From contig NZ_AYZD01000004.1 of assembly GCF_001436755.1 (NCBI RefSeq), positions 22,172 through 86,171 on the forward strand: DNA of 64,000 nt. Direction: 5' to 3'. This document shows, piece by piece, positions 37,881-47,256 of the stretch. Under the pieces are notes generated by a model. That model had not been told where the DNA came from. It did no database searches and saw only the letters and a program-made list of their open reading frames with translations. Within the stretch, counting starts at the first letter, position 1; every line of letters begins with the position of its first letter. The stretch is from Liquorilactobacillus aquaticus DSM 21051 (GTDB lineage Bacteria > Bacillota > Bacilli > Lactobacillales > Lactobacillaceae). The position numbers and the translations under genes are program-made.

Positions 37881-37910
37881 TTGACAAATTAGTTTTTTTA
37901 GCTGTATAGT
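37881..37910 (+). promoter_or_regulatory. Promoter of the MHS transporter unit
   Basis: TTGACA and TATAGT with an 18-base spacer, about 40 bases before the leader peptide start. The gap to the divergent ilv promoter (37702-37880) shows nothing else but A/T-rich sequence. Confidence 0.8.
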
Positions 37911-37949
37911 TACAAACATATTAGAAATAGCTAAGAGGAGATCGGAATA

Positions 37950-38003
37950 ATGACAACCAATACTAACATTCTAATTATTATTATCAGCGCGATTATTAAT
38001 TGA
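37950..38003 (+). CDS. Ile-rich leader peptide of the MHS transporter
   Basis: 17 residues, MTTNTNILIIIISAIIN, seven of them Ile and six Ile codons ATT. GAGGAG lies 9 bases before ATG. It is too short to be an enzyme and sits 45 bases before a strong terminator, so it is a stalling leader. The 5' coding segment (37955-37974) is complementary to 38017-38025 plus 38041-38050, so translation also changes RNA folding. Confidence 0.87.
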   Translation: MTTNTNILIIIISAIIN

Positions 38004-38006
38004 TGC

Positions 38007-38087
38007 GGGCTGTATTTTAGAATGTCCGCAAACAGCGGACAGTGTTGGTTGAGCCAGAAGCTGTCAAACAGCCTCTGGCTTTTTTTA
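38007..38087 (+). terminator. Attenuator upstream of the MHS transporter
   Basis: Terminator AGCCAGAAGCTG/CAGCCTCTGGCT (38052-38080, one A-C mismatch) plus seven T. Antiterminator: GGGCTGT (38007-38013), which starts just after the leader stop codon, pairs with ACAGCC (38068-38073) in the 3' arm of the terminator. A separate hairpin TGTCCGC/GCGGACA (38023-38041) sits between. A ribosome at the stop codon would cover GGGCTGT; one stalled on the Ile codons would leave it free. Confidence 0.85.
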
Positions 38088-38164
38088 TTATTCATTATCT
38101 TCTTGGGGGGTGTTACAAAAATATATTGCTTTAGAAACATCATTTCGTTTTAGGAGGAATTTTT

Positions 38165-39487
38165 ATGGACAATACAAATAATTTAGAGACCCATTTTGAA
38201 GCTTCAAAAGAGTTTAAGCGTGATTCAGTGAAGACAGTTATGTTCGCTTCGATGATCGGAACTGCAATTGAATTTTTTGATTTTTATGCTTATGGAACCG
38301 CTGCTGCTGCCTACTTCCCTAAAGTTTTCTTTCCCGAAGTTACACCAGCAATCGCTACAATTTTAAGTTTATTGACCTTTGGTGTTGCGTTTATTGCTCG
38401 TCCCTTAGGTTCCTTTATTTTCGGACACTTTGGCGATAAAATCGGTCGCAAACGGACCCTAGTTTTCTCTCTTTTATTAATGGGAATCTCAACAGTTCTG
38501 ATTGGACTACTACCTAGTTATGCAGCCTTGGGGGTTGTCTCTGTTATTCTCCTATGTGCTTGTCGTTTTGTTCAGGGAATCGGTCTTGGTGGCGAATGGT
38601 CTGGAGCAGCCTTGGTGGCTACCGAAAACGCCCCAGCAAATAAGAGAGCTTTATATGGTGCCTTCCCAGAGCTCGGAGCCCCGTTAGGTTTCTTTTTAAG
38701 TAATGGTTTGTTCTTTCTGCTAGAATCTTTTTTAACTCCATCACAAATGCTTAGTTTTGGCTGGCGCGTTCCCTTTCTTGCATCTTCAATTTTAGTTTTC
38801 GTTGGTTTTTGGGTACGCGAGCGTATGCAGGAAACACCTTTATTTCGTCTAGCTCAAGAGAAAAACGAAGTAACAAAGTCTCCATTGAAGGTTGTTTTCA
38901 AAACTAGTTGGCGCCAAATAATTCAAGGAACTTTCATCGTTTCTGTTACATATACTCTCTTTTATACATTAGCAACATGGTCCTTGACATACGCTACCAC
39001 AAAACTCGGCTTTACCAATCAAGAGTACCTATTCATGCTGATGGGTTCAATCATTGTTTTTGCTGTACTGATTGTTTTGTCCTCATCATTCGCGGACAAG
39101 TGGGGCCGTAAACGTACATTAATGACTTCATCGTCAGCCTTGGTTGTTTTTGCATTTCTTTTTCCCTACTTACTCCAAGGCCAGCGTAATTTCGTCAGTG
39201 TCTCCCTATTCCTTGTTATCGGTTTTGTTTTGATGGGTGTTGCTTTTGGGCCTGTTGGTGCTCTTTTGCCAGAATTATTCTCGACAAAAGTCCGCTACTC
39301 TGGGTCAGGTATCGCCTACAATTTAGCTGCGATCGTCGGAGCAGCCTTCACACCTACAATTGCAACTTGGTTAGCTGAAAATTGGGGCATTCGTTCCGTC
39401 GGAATATACCTAGGTATTATGGCTGTTGCCTGTCTGTTATCTCTAGCAACCATTAAAGAAACTAAAACAGTTGACTTTTCTAAATAA
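38165..39487 (+). CDS. MHS-family MFS transporter, Ile-attenuated
   Basis: 440 residues, twelve helices. The MHS (metabolite:H+ symporter) motifs are SMIGTAIEFFDFYAYGTAAA in helix 1, GHFGDKIGRKRTL between helices 2 and 3, and RFVQGIGLGGEWSGAALVATE. Relatives carry proline/betaine (ProP), shikimate, citrate or 2-oxoglutarate. No characterised member is known to me as a branched-chain amino acid carrier, but the Ile-codon attenuator upstream predicts expression when Ile is scarce, so an Ile, 2-oxoacid or hydroxyacid substrate is likely. TTTTAGGAGG precedes the ATG. Ends at the terminator at 39504. Confidence 0.88.
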   Translation: MDNTNNLETHFEASKEFKRDSVKTVMFASMIGTAIEFFDFYAYGTAAAAYFPKVFFPEVTPAIATILSLLTFGVAFIARPLGSFIFGHFGDKIGRKRTLVFSLLLMGISTVLIGLLPSYAALGVVSVILLCACRFVQGIGLGGEWSGAALVATENAPANKRALYGAFPELGAPLGFFLSNGLFFLLESFLTPSQMLSFGWRVPFLASSILVFVGFWVRERMQETPLFRLAQEKNEVTKSPLKVVFKTSWRQIIQGTFIVSVTYTLFYTLATWSLTYATTKLGFTNQEYLFMLMGSIIVFAVLIVLSSSFADKWGRKRTLMTSSSALVVFAFLFPYLLQGQRNFVSVSLFLVIGFVLMGVAFGPVGALLPELFSTKVRYSGSGIAYNLAAIVGAAFTPTIATWLAENWGIRSVGIYLGIMAVACLLSLATIKETKTVDFSK

Positions 39488-39503
39488 TACTAATTAACAA
39501 CAA

Positions 39504-39560
39504 ATAACCCATAAACGTTTTTTCACCCATTTACTTATATTAAAAACGTTTATGGGTTAT
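39504..39560. terminator. Bidirectional terminator
   Basis: ATAACCCATAAACGTTTTT pairs with AAAAACGTTTATGGGTTAT around an open loop. It separates the convergent MHS transporter and fructosamine-kinase genes. Confidence 0.88.
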
Positions 39561-39575
39561 TATTGTCAGCTTTTT

Positions 39576-40427
39576 CTATACAATTATTTTTTTCATTGTA
39601 TGCGAAACACTCCGTGCATAACTGCGCCCAAACTTATTCAGATGAACCATTAAGTAATATAAACGATAAAAATCAAATCGTTTTTTGTAACCTTTTGCCA
39701 ATGGGGCCGTATCTTGATAAGCATGATAGAACGCTTCATTAAAGCCGCCAAATACAGTAGTGATAGCAATATCAAATTCACGATCACCATATAAAGCTGC
39801 TGGATCTATCAAGGCAGGCTGTCCATCTGCCAAAAACATATAATTCCCACCCCATAGGTCTCCATGAAGCAAAACTGGAGTACTTTCATGAAGTGTTAGT
39901 TCTTTTGCAATGATTTCACGGACTTTTTGATAGAGTATTAATTCTTTAGAATGCCACAGACCTTGCTGCTGCAAAGCCAAAGCCAATACGTCTAAACGCT
40001 GATTTAAAAACAATTTTCTCCATGAGTCTGTCCAATCGTTTTTAAAGGAAACACTGGTTCCAGCGTAGGGAAAGTCAAAACCAAATCTGTCTGTTGGACT
40101 TTCATGCTGATGTAAATGTGCAACCAGCTTCCCTAGATCCCTTTGATCACCAGAACCTGACTGCAGGAAATTCAGCAACAAGTACGCATCCCCTGCTATT
40201 TGACCGCTAGCAATCACACGCGGAGCCAAAATGCCTGCTTCTTCAAAGGCATGCAATCCTGCAATTTCTCCCGCATAAAATTCTTGGTCACGTTGCGGTT
40301 GAACTAATAAGAAATACTTTTTATCTTTTGTATCAAGTCTAAAAGCTTTATTAACATCCCCACCACCGACTGGAACCACCTGTGTAACTCCTGTGAGGGG
40401 CAATTGAGCCAACCATTTCTTTTGCAT
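39576..40427 (-). CDS. Fructosamine/ketosamine-3-kinase family protein
   Basis: 283 residues with an aminoglycoside-phosphotransferase-like fold. VPVGGGDVNKAFRLDTKDKKYFLLVQP is the nucleotide loop and Lys region; LLHGDLWGGNYMFLADGQPALIDPAALYGDREFDIA contains the catalytic HGD and metal-binding Asp. This is the fructosamine-3-kinase family, which phosphorylates ketoamine groups on glycated proteins or amines so that they fall off. AGGAGTG precedes the ATG. Single gene, convergent to the MHS transporter. Confidence 0.88.
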   Translation of the reverse strand: MQKKWLAQLPLTGVTQVVPVGGGDVNKAFRLDTKDKKYFLLVQPQRDQEFYAGEIAGLHAFEEAGILAPRVIASGQIAGDAYLLLNFLQSGSGDQRDLGKLVAHLHQHESPTDRFGFDFPYAGTSVSFKNDWTDSWRKLFLNQRLDVLALALQQQGLWHSKELILYQKVREIIAKELTLHESTPVLLHGDLWGGNYMFLADGQPALIDPAALYGDREFDIAITTVFGGFNEAFYHAYQDTAPLAKGYKKRFDFYRLYYLMVHLNKFGRSYARSVSHTMKKIIV

Positions 40428-40631
40428 AAGTTTGCACTCCTTCTTATTTGTAAAACAGTTACTGCTACAATTATATTATAGTTTTTTTTTCAAAAATATT
40501 CATTCTCGAATATAAAACAGCTTATTAAAAGCATGGATGCAATCGCATTCAAAATAGAGCCAAAAGTTTGCTTTCAAAAAAGAAGTGGACATATACTTAT
40601 AGGTGTACAAAATATTAAGGAGGAACATTAG

Positions 40632-42035
40632 ATGGCTTATAAGACAATCAATCCTTTCACAAATGAAGTTATAAAAACTTTTCCCAATTCAACAGAGAAA
40701 CAAATCGAAGATGCACTAACCACTGGAAATGACTTGTATCACAAGTGGCAAAAGGAGCCGTTTTCAGCACGTGCTAAGAAATTACACGAAATTGCTGACT
40801 TGCTACTACAAAATAAAGAAACACTCGCTAAAACACTTGTCACCGAAATGGGTAAATTAATTGAAGAAGCACGTGGTGAAGTTGAGTTGTGTGCCTTGAT
40901 CGCTGACTACTTTGCTGACCATTCTGCTGAGCTCCTTAAGCCAACTCCTATCACTACCAAGGCAGGGGAAGCTCGCATTGAAAAACATTCCATTGGTATT
41001 TTGCTAATGGTTGAACCGTGGAATTTCCCTTACTATCAAATAATGAGAGTCTTCGCACCTAATTATATGGTTGGGAATCCAATGATTCTGAAACATTCTT
41101 CTAACACTCCAAGCTCCGCTGAAGCCTTCGAAAAAATTGTTCATGAAGCGGGTGCTCCTGAAGGCAGTTTAACCAATCTCTTTTTAACTCACGATCAAGT
41201 CGATCAAGTAATTGCTGATCCTCGTATCCAAGGTGTCGCATTAACCGGATCAGAACGTGGTGGAAGCTCCGTTGCTCAAACCGCTGGTAAATATCTCAAA
41301 AAATCGTCCATGGAACTTGGTGGAAACGATGTGTTTATCGTCCTAGATGATGCTGATTTAGAGCAAGTAATCAAAGTTGCGGCTCGTGCACGTACTTATA
41401 ATGCTGGTCAAGTATGTACTTCCTCCAAACGTTTTATCGTTGCCGCTAATTTATACGACAAATTTCTGGAGCGTTTAGGTCAGGCTTACAAAAACTTCAA
41501 ACCTGGCAACCCACTTGATGAAAGCACGACCTTAGCACCAATGTCATCTGCCAAAGCAAAGAACAAACTTGAAAAACAGGTCAAAGAGGCGCTTGATCAC
41601 GGAGCAACCTTGTATCAAGGGAATAACCCCATTGATCTTCCAGGGCAGTTTTTCGAACCAACGATCCTAACAGATATAACACAGGATAATCCGGCTTATT
41701 ATGAAGAAATGTTTGGATCAGTTGCTCAAGTTTATCGCGTGCATTCTGAAGAAGAAGCAATTAATCTCGCAAATGATTCTCATTATGGTTTGGGCGGGAT
41801 TGTTTTCTCCAAAGATAAAGAACGCGGCAAAAAAGTCGCTAGTCAAATCGAAACAGGAATGGTTTTTGTTAATACCTTCCTGTATACCCTTCCTGAATTA
41901 CCCTTTGGGGGAGTCAAAAACTCTGGTTATGGACGCGAAATGAGTCCTATTGGCCTCAATGCTTTTGTAAATGAAAAACTGATTGTTGCAGTTGACAAAC
42001 CTGATTTTGATAACCGTGCCGGCGCCCTGTTTTAA
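40632..42035 (+). CDS. gabD: Succinate-semialdehyde dehydrogenase-like aldehyde dehydrogenase
   Basis: 467 residues. Cofactor segment LMVEPWNFPYYQIMR, catalytic Glu in SSMELGGNDVFIVLDDAD and nucleophile Cys in NAGQVCTSSKRF; the C-terminal FGGVKNSGYGREMSP is standard ALDH. The closest type is SSADH (YneI/GabD), oxidising succinate semialdehyde or a related aldehyde with NAD(P)+. AAGGAGG precedes ATG. No GABA transaminase gene is adjacent, so the true substrate may be another aldehyde. Terminator at 42088-42130. Confidence 0.87.
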   Translation: MAYKTINPFTNEVIKTFPNSTEKQIEDALTTGNDLYHKWQKEPFSARAKKLHEIADLLLQNKETLAKTLVTEMGKLIEEARGEVELCALIADYFADHSAELLKPTPITTKAGEARIEKHSIGILLMVEPWNFPYYQIMRVFAPNYMVGNPMILKHSSNTPSSAEAFEKIVHEAGAPEGSLTNLFLTHDQVDQVIADPRIQGVALTGSERGGSSVAQTAGKYLKKSSMELGGNDVFIVLDDADLEQVIKVAARARTYNAGQVCTSSKRFIVAANLYDKFLERLGQAYKNFKPGNPLDESTTLAPMSSAKAKNKLEKQVKEALDHGATLYQGNNPIDLPGQFFEPTILTDITQDNPAYYEEMFGSVAQVYRVHSEEEAINLANDSHYGLGGIVFSKDKERGKKVASQIETGMVFVNTFLYTLPELPFGGVKNSGYGREMSPIGLNAFVNEKLIVAVDKPDFDNRAGALF

Positions 42036-42087
42036 GTAATATCGTATTCAGCTAAAAAATGTTCTTAAAATTCAGAATAGACTGTGT

Positions 42088-42130
42088 AAAAAAAGAGCAA
42101 TACAAAAAAATTTTTGCATTGCTTTTTTTA
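42088..42130. terminator. Bidirectional terminator
   Basis: AAGAGCAATACAAAAA pairs with TTTTTGCATTGCTTTTT, with A- and T-runs on both ends, between the aldehyde dehydrogenase and Rrf2 genes. Confidence 0.85.
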
Positions 42131-42171
42131 TTTACTCAACACGTCGCTGAAAAACTTTCTTACCACTAATG

Positions 42172-42597
42172 CTATCGCTGTTGTTTTTCAAGAATAGCAT
42201 TAATAACATCACTCAATGAAATCTGACTCATCTGCTTTTCAGCTGCCTTTTGAATTTTTTGATATTCGGCAGTTAATACATCTTGAATGTTCCCCCCCAC
42301 AACACAGTGAACATTGGTTTCTTCATCCACGTGGAGCAGGTCGCGTTTATCTGTGACAGCAATATAGATGTCAAACAACGATATCTTTTCAGCTGAACGA
42401 ACCAATCTTGGAGCTGCAGCACCTTTTCTGGTCCTGATCAATCCTGCTTGCCCCAATCTCATCATCAACCGCCGAACCAGACTAGGATTAGACTCAACAC
42501 TTGCGGCTATCGCCGTACTTGAGAGATCACTTCCCTTACAAATCTCTAGATACGCTAGAATATGAATTGCATCGCTTAATTTATGCGAATATTTCAT
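42172..42597 (-). CDS. Rrf2 family transcriptional regulator (YwnA-like)
   Basis: 141 residues from the ATG at 42597. The winged helix (SSTAIAASVESNPSLVRRLMMRLGQAGLIRTRKGAAA) is typical of Rrf2. The three-Cys Fe-S cluster motif of IscR/NsrR is missing; one Cys (VHCVVGG) remains, so sensing may be by thiol oxidation, as in YwnA/CymR-like members. Next gene on the strand is an NAD(P)-binding quinone-reductase-like gene, a likely target. Confidence 0.87.
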   Translation of the reverse strand: MKYSHKLSDAIHILAYLEICKGSDLSSTAIAASVESNPSLVRRLMMRLGQAGLIRTRKGAAAPRLVRSAEKISLFDIYIAVTDKRDLLHVDEETNVHCVVGGNIQDVLTAEYQKIQKAAEKQMSQISLSDVINAILEKQQR

Positions 42598-42702
42598 CTT
42601 AAAAGACCCCACCTTAGCATCAAAAAACTGACTAGTTAATGATATGCCCTTACCTTTTTATAAGCAATATTTTATCTAGCAATCCAAAATTCTATTCGCA
42701 TA

Positions 42703-43560
42703 TTAACTCTGGATCACCTCTTGGATAGCTTCCTTTAGTGGCATTAAACCATGCCCCAATACCTCTTCTAGATCTTTTGATTCTTTCGCCAATTCGTTAT
42801 TTCTAATTAAAGTTTGAACCATAACAATCATATCAGCAACCTGTGACGGCACACCCTGATTCTCTAAAATATTTTTATACTCGCCATCTGTAACTGACTC
42901 AACTTTAAATTCTTTAGAACTGATTTCGGATAGAACCGCTGCAAATTCTGCAAATGTCAACGGTTGACCTGCAAATTCATATATTTTTTTTGGACTTTTG
43001 CTTATCAAAACCTTAGCCGCTGCTGCAGCATATTCCCGCTCAAGCGCCCAACCAACACGCCCATTCTGTGCTGAATACACAATGTGGCCGCCAGCCAATG
43101 CCGTCTTTATTAGGTCAAATTCATTCTCAAGATACCAATTATTACGTAAAAATGAATGCTTAATTCCACTCTCGCTAAGTGCTTGTTCTGTTATTCTGTG
43201 ATCCGAAGACAATGGGCTTTTTGCCTGATCAGCATGTGGAAAACTCGTATATGCAATAAACTTAACTCCAGCCTTTTTAGCAGCTTCAACAATATTCAAA
43301 TGCTGCTTATCACGTGGATACTCAGCACCAGGTACAGAAGAAACAAAAAGAAGGCGATCTACATTCTTAAATGCTTCTTCAAGTTCCTTTTCATTAGTAT
43401 AATCAGCTTTTCTAATTTCTATTCCAGCTGGTAAAATATTTGCTGCTTTTTTAGTATCACGCGCAAGTGCAATAATTTCATCTTTATTCAACTGACTTAC
43501 TAACTGCGAAATAACACTGCGCCCAAGTCTACCTGTCGCACCTGTAACTGCATATTTCAT
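42703..43560 (-). CDS. NAD(P)-binding SDR, quinone oxidoreductase 2-like
   Basis: 285 residues from the ATG at 43560 (GGAGG 8 bases upstream; the frame extends to 43596). The cofactor site is YAVTGATGRLGRSVISQL, and HSFLRNNWYLENE with IVYSAQNGRVGWALEREYAAAAA is typical of the NmrA/QorB (QOR2) group, which reduces quinones with NADPH or senses redox. It lies 106 bases upstream of the Rrf2 gene on the same strand, possibly controlled by it. Confidence 0.87.
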   Translation of the reverse strand: MKYAVTGATGRLGRSVISQLVSQLNKDEIIALARDTKKAANILPAGIEIRKADYTNEKELEEAFKNVDRLLFVSSVPGAEYPRDKQHLNIVEAAKKAGVKFIAYTSFPHADQAKSPLSSDHRITEQALSESGIKHSFLRNNWYLENEFDLIKTALAGGHIVYSAQNGRVGWALEREYAAAAAKVLISKSPKKIYEFAGQPLTFAEFAAVLSEISSKEFKVESVTDGEYKNILENQGVPSQVADMIVMVQTLIRNNELAKESKDLEEVLGHGLMPLKEAIQEVIQS

Positions 43561-43729
43561 ATTCAAACCTCCATTTATTAAATGCTTGTTATTCACAAAG
43601 TAACATGTTGCTCAAAAAAAGTCAAAATATACGCATAAGACACTGCCTAGACTTTTTTGAGATCCTAGTCTCTTGACCTCCCAAACAACAATAACAGTTT
43701 TAATAAGATCTCACTTAAACCCGCATTTT

Positions 43730-44380
43730 TCAATACCAACTATTATTTTTCCAATGCTGCATAGCTTTGACCCATGTGCCATATCGTTGTGCAACATATC
43801 GGTTAGCCACTCGTTCTTGATTAGCGGCAGAGTAATCACCCTTTAAATAACTTGAATCTAACTGATACTTCCCAATATATTTCCCATTACGCGCATTGTA
43901 GTCACCACCTGATTCGTGTGCGACAACGTAAGCGCGTGCTTGAGCTTCATCCGTGCTCTCTGCACCACTACCACTACTTGAAGAAGTCTTGTTGGTAGTT
44001 GCGGATACATACTTGGTGCTTATAGCAGATGTACTCGGTGTTTCAGTTTTAACATTAACTGCTGTTTGCCCTACATTTCCAGGAATTAGTAAACTATGTC
44101 CAGCTAAAATAAAATTTGGATCTTGCAAATGATTAGCACTAACTATTCCCGCAACACTCGTCTTATACTCTTCAGCCAATTCTGAAACAGTATCGCCCCA
44201 TCTTATTGTGATATTTTTCTGCTTATTCGATTGACTAGTACTGGTAGCCGCTGAGTCCTTATTTTGACTTGCTAAAAGCTGCCTAAAAGTCTGTCCATCT
44301 GCCTGATTAGTATTCGATGTCTTGTCGACTGTTTGTACTCTCGCTGTGTTACTAACAGACTGCGTTGCATCAATAGCCAT
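43730..44380 (-). CDS. LysM protein with Apf-like C-terminal domain, no signal peptide
   Basis: 216 residues from the ATG at 44380 (GGAGGGG upstream). One LysM domain (ITIRWGDTVSELAEEYKTSVAGIVSANHL, about residues 60-105), a Ser/Thr-rich linker, then an Apf-type C-terminal domain (ARAYVVAHESGGDYNARNGKYIGKYQLDSSYLKGDY ending HWKNNSWY) with the catalytic-type Glu in AHESGG. Apf proteins are cell-wall lytic transglycosylase-like factors. Unusual: the N-terminus is polar with no Sec signal or membrane helix, so the export route is unclear. Confidence 0.85.
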   Translation of the reverse strand: MAIDATQSVSNTARVQTVDKTSNTNQADGQTFRQLLASQNKDSAATSTSQSNKQKNITIRWGDTVSELAEEYKTSVAGIVSANHLQDPNFILAGHSLLIPGNVGQTAVNVKTETPSTSAISTKYVSATTNKTSSSSGSGAESTDEAQARAYVVAHESGGDYNARNGKYIGKYQLDSSYLKGDYSAANQERVANRYVAQRYGTWVKAMQHWKNNSWY

Positions 44381-44614
44381 TGTTTCCCCTCCGTCTTTCA
44401 AACTAGCTTATCTTGATTATCTTCTACGTACAAAATACCAGCACTCTTATGATAGTTAAAAGTCTCAAAAAAAGCAAGGTCGTCCAAAGCGAAATTTTTT
44501 TGAACTTTCAACTCAAAACTATGAAAAGTAGTTGATTCCAATTATCAATGACTCATAGCTGAATAGCATCCTGCACCTCGGAAAATTATCATGCAAAAAG
44601 TATAGGTTAAAATT

Positions 44615-44662
44615 AAGAGCTATGACAGAATGAAGCAATTCCTCATTTTGTCATAGCTCTTT
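44615..44662. terminator. Hairpin terminator downstream of the sugar transporter
   Basis: AAGAGCTATGACAGAATGA pairs with TCATTTTGTCATAGCTCTT around a short loop, with T-rich flanks. It lies just after the minus-strand sugar transporter gene. Confidence 0.85.
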
Positions 44663-44690
44663 CCGAAAATAATTGTATCGTGAAACACAC

Positions 44691-46022
44691 TCATTTTACA
44701 GCACTCTTATTTTTTATGGCATGCTGCATTTTTTCTTCGTCGTAAAAATACAATACTGCCATCATCAGAAGATATATGAGAAACGGCAGCCAAACGTAAT
44801 TGATATTTATCATATGCAAAGTTGAAGTATTTTGCATCTTATTAGGCAAATAACCTGAAACATGGAACAATCCTGCCGTGACAAGACCGCCAAAACCTAA
44901 TCCCAAGTTGACTCCGAAATCATCGGTTGATGCCAATACACCTTCAGCTTGAATCCCCATTGCCATCCCATAACGAATTGTATCAGCAATCATGATCGAA
45001 ACCAATCCGACAATTATCCCATGACCAATGGAATTGATCAATATTCCTATAAACAAGACCGATAATAAGCTGCTGTACACTCCGACACTCAAGAGGCATT
45101 GTCCGCTAAAAGCAAGTATAATTCCTATCTGCATCGTCTTTTTCTTCGATCTTGAGGAAGTAAGATGCATGATTAATAAAACACCGACCAATGCTGCCAA
45201 GGTGAAGCTATTCGCCCATGGGACCAGCGACTCATTATGTAAAGCATATTTAAAATAATAAATTGTCGTTTGATTTTTAATTGCTGTAACAAGCCAATAC
45301 AGGAAAATAACGATTGAAATTATCAACCATTGTTTATTACGCCACAGCATTCGGACAACATTTTGGATAGGTTGATGACTTATTTCTTTAATTGTATGCC
45401 TCTCACGAATGTGAAAGAAGGTGTTTAGTATCAGCACTAGCGAAATTGCACCAAATACAATAATGGTTACCAGAAAACCTGTTTTTTGATTACCTTGACC
45501 GAAGAGTGCAACTAATGGCAACGTAAACACAGCAACTATAATTTGAACAGAACTTCCGCAAAACTGGCGAATAACACCTAATAAAGTCAATTCCCGCTCA
45601 TTTTTTGTCATTGTGGGTAAAACTGAAGTAATTGGAACATTAACTGCAGTATAGAAAAAGCCCAATCCTAAGTAGGTAATATAGGCCCATACTAGTTTCC
45701 CTGTTGTTGAGAAATTAGGTGTAACAAAAGTTAAAATTGCAAAAATAACATATGGAAATGCATACCACAGAAAGAACGGGCGGCTTTTTCCAAAACGGGA
45801 ATGAGTCCGATCAATCATCAAACCTATTAGTAAACTTTCAAGCGTATCCGCGATCCGCGCGACAACAAATAAAATAGCTACTGCTCCTGGCTCCAAGCCA
45901 TACACATCGGTGTAGAAGAAAAGTAGGTAAGTAGTCATAACCTGAAAGACAAGATTGTCTGCAGCATCACTTAACCCATAGCTGATACGCTCTGGCCATT
46001 TAGTTTCCATCTTTTTGTCCAT
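44691..46022 (-). CDS. GPH-family sugar:cation symporter
   Basis: 443 residues, twelve helices. GPH (glycoside-pentoside-hexuronide) markers are SYGLSDAADNLVFQVMTTYLLFFYTDVYG in helix 1 and IADTLESLLIGLMIDRTHSRFGKSRPFFLWYA, the conserved loop between helices 2 and 3. It probably imports a glycoside or uronide by H+ or Na+ symport; no PTS EIIA tail is fused. AAGTGAGG precedes ATG. Substrate unknown. Confidence 0.87.
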   Translation of the reverse strand: MDKKMETKWPERISYGLSDAADNLVFQVMTTYLLFFYTDVYGLEPGAVAILFVVARIADTLESLLIGLMIDRTHSRFGKSRPFFLWYAFPYVIFAILTFVTPNFSTTGKLVWAYITYLGLGFFYTAVNVPITSVLPTMTKNERELTLLGVIRQFCGSSVQIIVAVFTLPLVALFGQGNQKTGFLVTIIVFGAISLVLILNTFFHIRERHTIKEISHQPIQNVVRMLWRNKQWLIISIVIFLYWLVTAIKNQTTIYYFKYALHNESLVPWANSFTLAALVGVLLIMHLTSSRSKKKTMQIGIILAFSGQCLLSVGVYSSLLSVLFIGILINSIGHGIIVGLVSIMIADTIRYGMAMGIQAEGVLASTDDFGVNLGLGFGGLVTAGLFHVSGYLPNKMQNTSTLHMININYVWLPFLIYLLMMAVLYFYDEEKMQHAIKNKSAVK

Positions 46023-46035
46023 ACACGTACCTCAC

Positions 46036-46545
46036 TTATTTCTTATTCTTTTCACTTAATTCCTGTGAAAGCTCAGAAATTACAATATGATTAACCCACA
46101 TCCAAGCCATATGACCCAACAATTCAGAAACGTGTTCTTCAAGCGGTTGCTCTCTAACATCTGGTATAGTTTTCATAGCTGGCATCATCCCCAGATGAGT
46201 TGCACCCCAGACTCCGATTCCAAAAAAGGTCCCTTTCCCTGCCTTCAAAAGCGGTACATAGTGAGAAGTCACACTATATATCATTCCAAAAGTTGCTGAA
46301 AAACCAAAATGGATAATAAAACTTGCCCATGGCATTTGATGTCCTGAGTAAGTATATGTCGAATGTGTGATCTTCTCAGGTATTCCTAACTGTTGCATAA
46401 ACTTTTGCGGTGGATTTGTTTTTTCTCTTTCTGGAGTTCGGGGTGGCAACAAATTTTCCCAGCCCAATTTAACAAATCCCGAAACAATTCCAGCGACTCC
46501 ACCAATGATCAGTGCATTTTTGACATCAAAATTATTTTTACTCAT
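46036..46545 (-). CDS. yagU: YagU family inner-membrane protein (DUF1440)
   Basis: 169 residues, three membrane helices. KNALIIGGVAGIVSGFVKLGWENLLPPRTPER is the DUF1440 start, followed by WASFIIHFGFSATFGMIYS and GIGVWGATHLGMMPAM. YagU in E. coli helps survival at low pH; the mechanism is unknown. It is 13 bases upstream of the GPH transporter gene and in the same unit. AGGGGG precedes ATG. Confidence 0.85.
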   Translation of the reverse strand: MSKNNFDVKNALIIGGVAGIVSGFVKLGWENLLPPRTPEREKTNPPQKFMQQLGIPEKITHSTYTYSGHQMPWASFIIHFGFSATFGMIYSVTSHYVPLLKAGKGTFFGIGVWGATHLGMMPAMKTIPDVREQPLEEHVSELLGHMAWMWVNHIVISELSQELSEKNKK

Positions 46546-46775
46546 TAAGTATTCCCCCTATACAAAACCTTAAGCTAATTAGTCAGTTTAAACCAATTAT
46601 TTTAGTTTAGCCAGTAAAGGGCTCAACTTTTGTGTGCTAATCTAAAACACATTTTCTCTACTGATTCCTAATGATTTTTAACACTAAATCAGCATATTAC
46701 TTCCAACTAGCTTTATCTTAACTCCAGTAAAATCAAAATCTGAATTTTTAAAGCACACGCCTTAGCCAAAAACCT

Positions 46776-46922
<147 letters not shown>

Positions 46923-47156
46923 TTAATCTTTCCAGCACACTTGGGCAAACAAAGTTACTGATCTTTTCGTGTTCGTTTTTCCTGTTCTTTTTCCCACTTT
47001 TAGGGAAAAAATGGCATTAATGGCTATCTGTTGTATAGCCATCATCTCATCGATTAAAGAGTTACTAATTAACTTAAGTTCAAAAACACTTGATAGAAAC
47101 AGGACCTCTATTTTTATCAAGTAATTTTTTAACCTCATTTTAAACAACAAAATAAA

Positions 47157-47191
47157 ATAGGCTAGCCGAATAAAAAACACGGCCAGCCTAT
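47157..47191 (-). terminator. Terminator of the glycosyltransferase gene
   Basis: Minus strand ATAGGCTGGCCG pairs with CGGCTAGCCTAT (one G-T), followed by TTTATTTT. Confidence 0.8.
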
Positions 47192-47256
47192 CATTTAGAT
47201 ATAGTTATCATTTTATTTTTTCCCTTTAAAAGTCAAGTTTTCCGTTCTTCAATTGA

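Noticed and set aside
46923..47180. 85-codon minus-strand ORF beside the gdhA remnant
   Set aside because: No recognised domain, no ribosome site, runs through the glycosyltransferase terminator; probably a chance frame.
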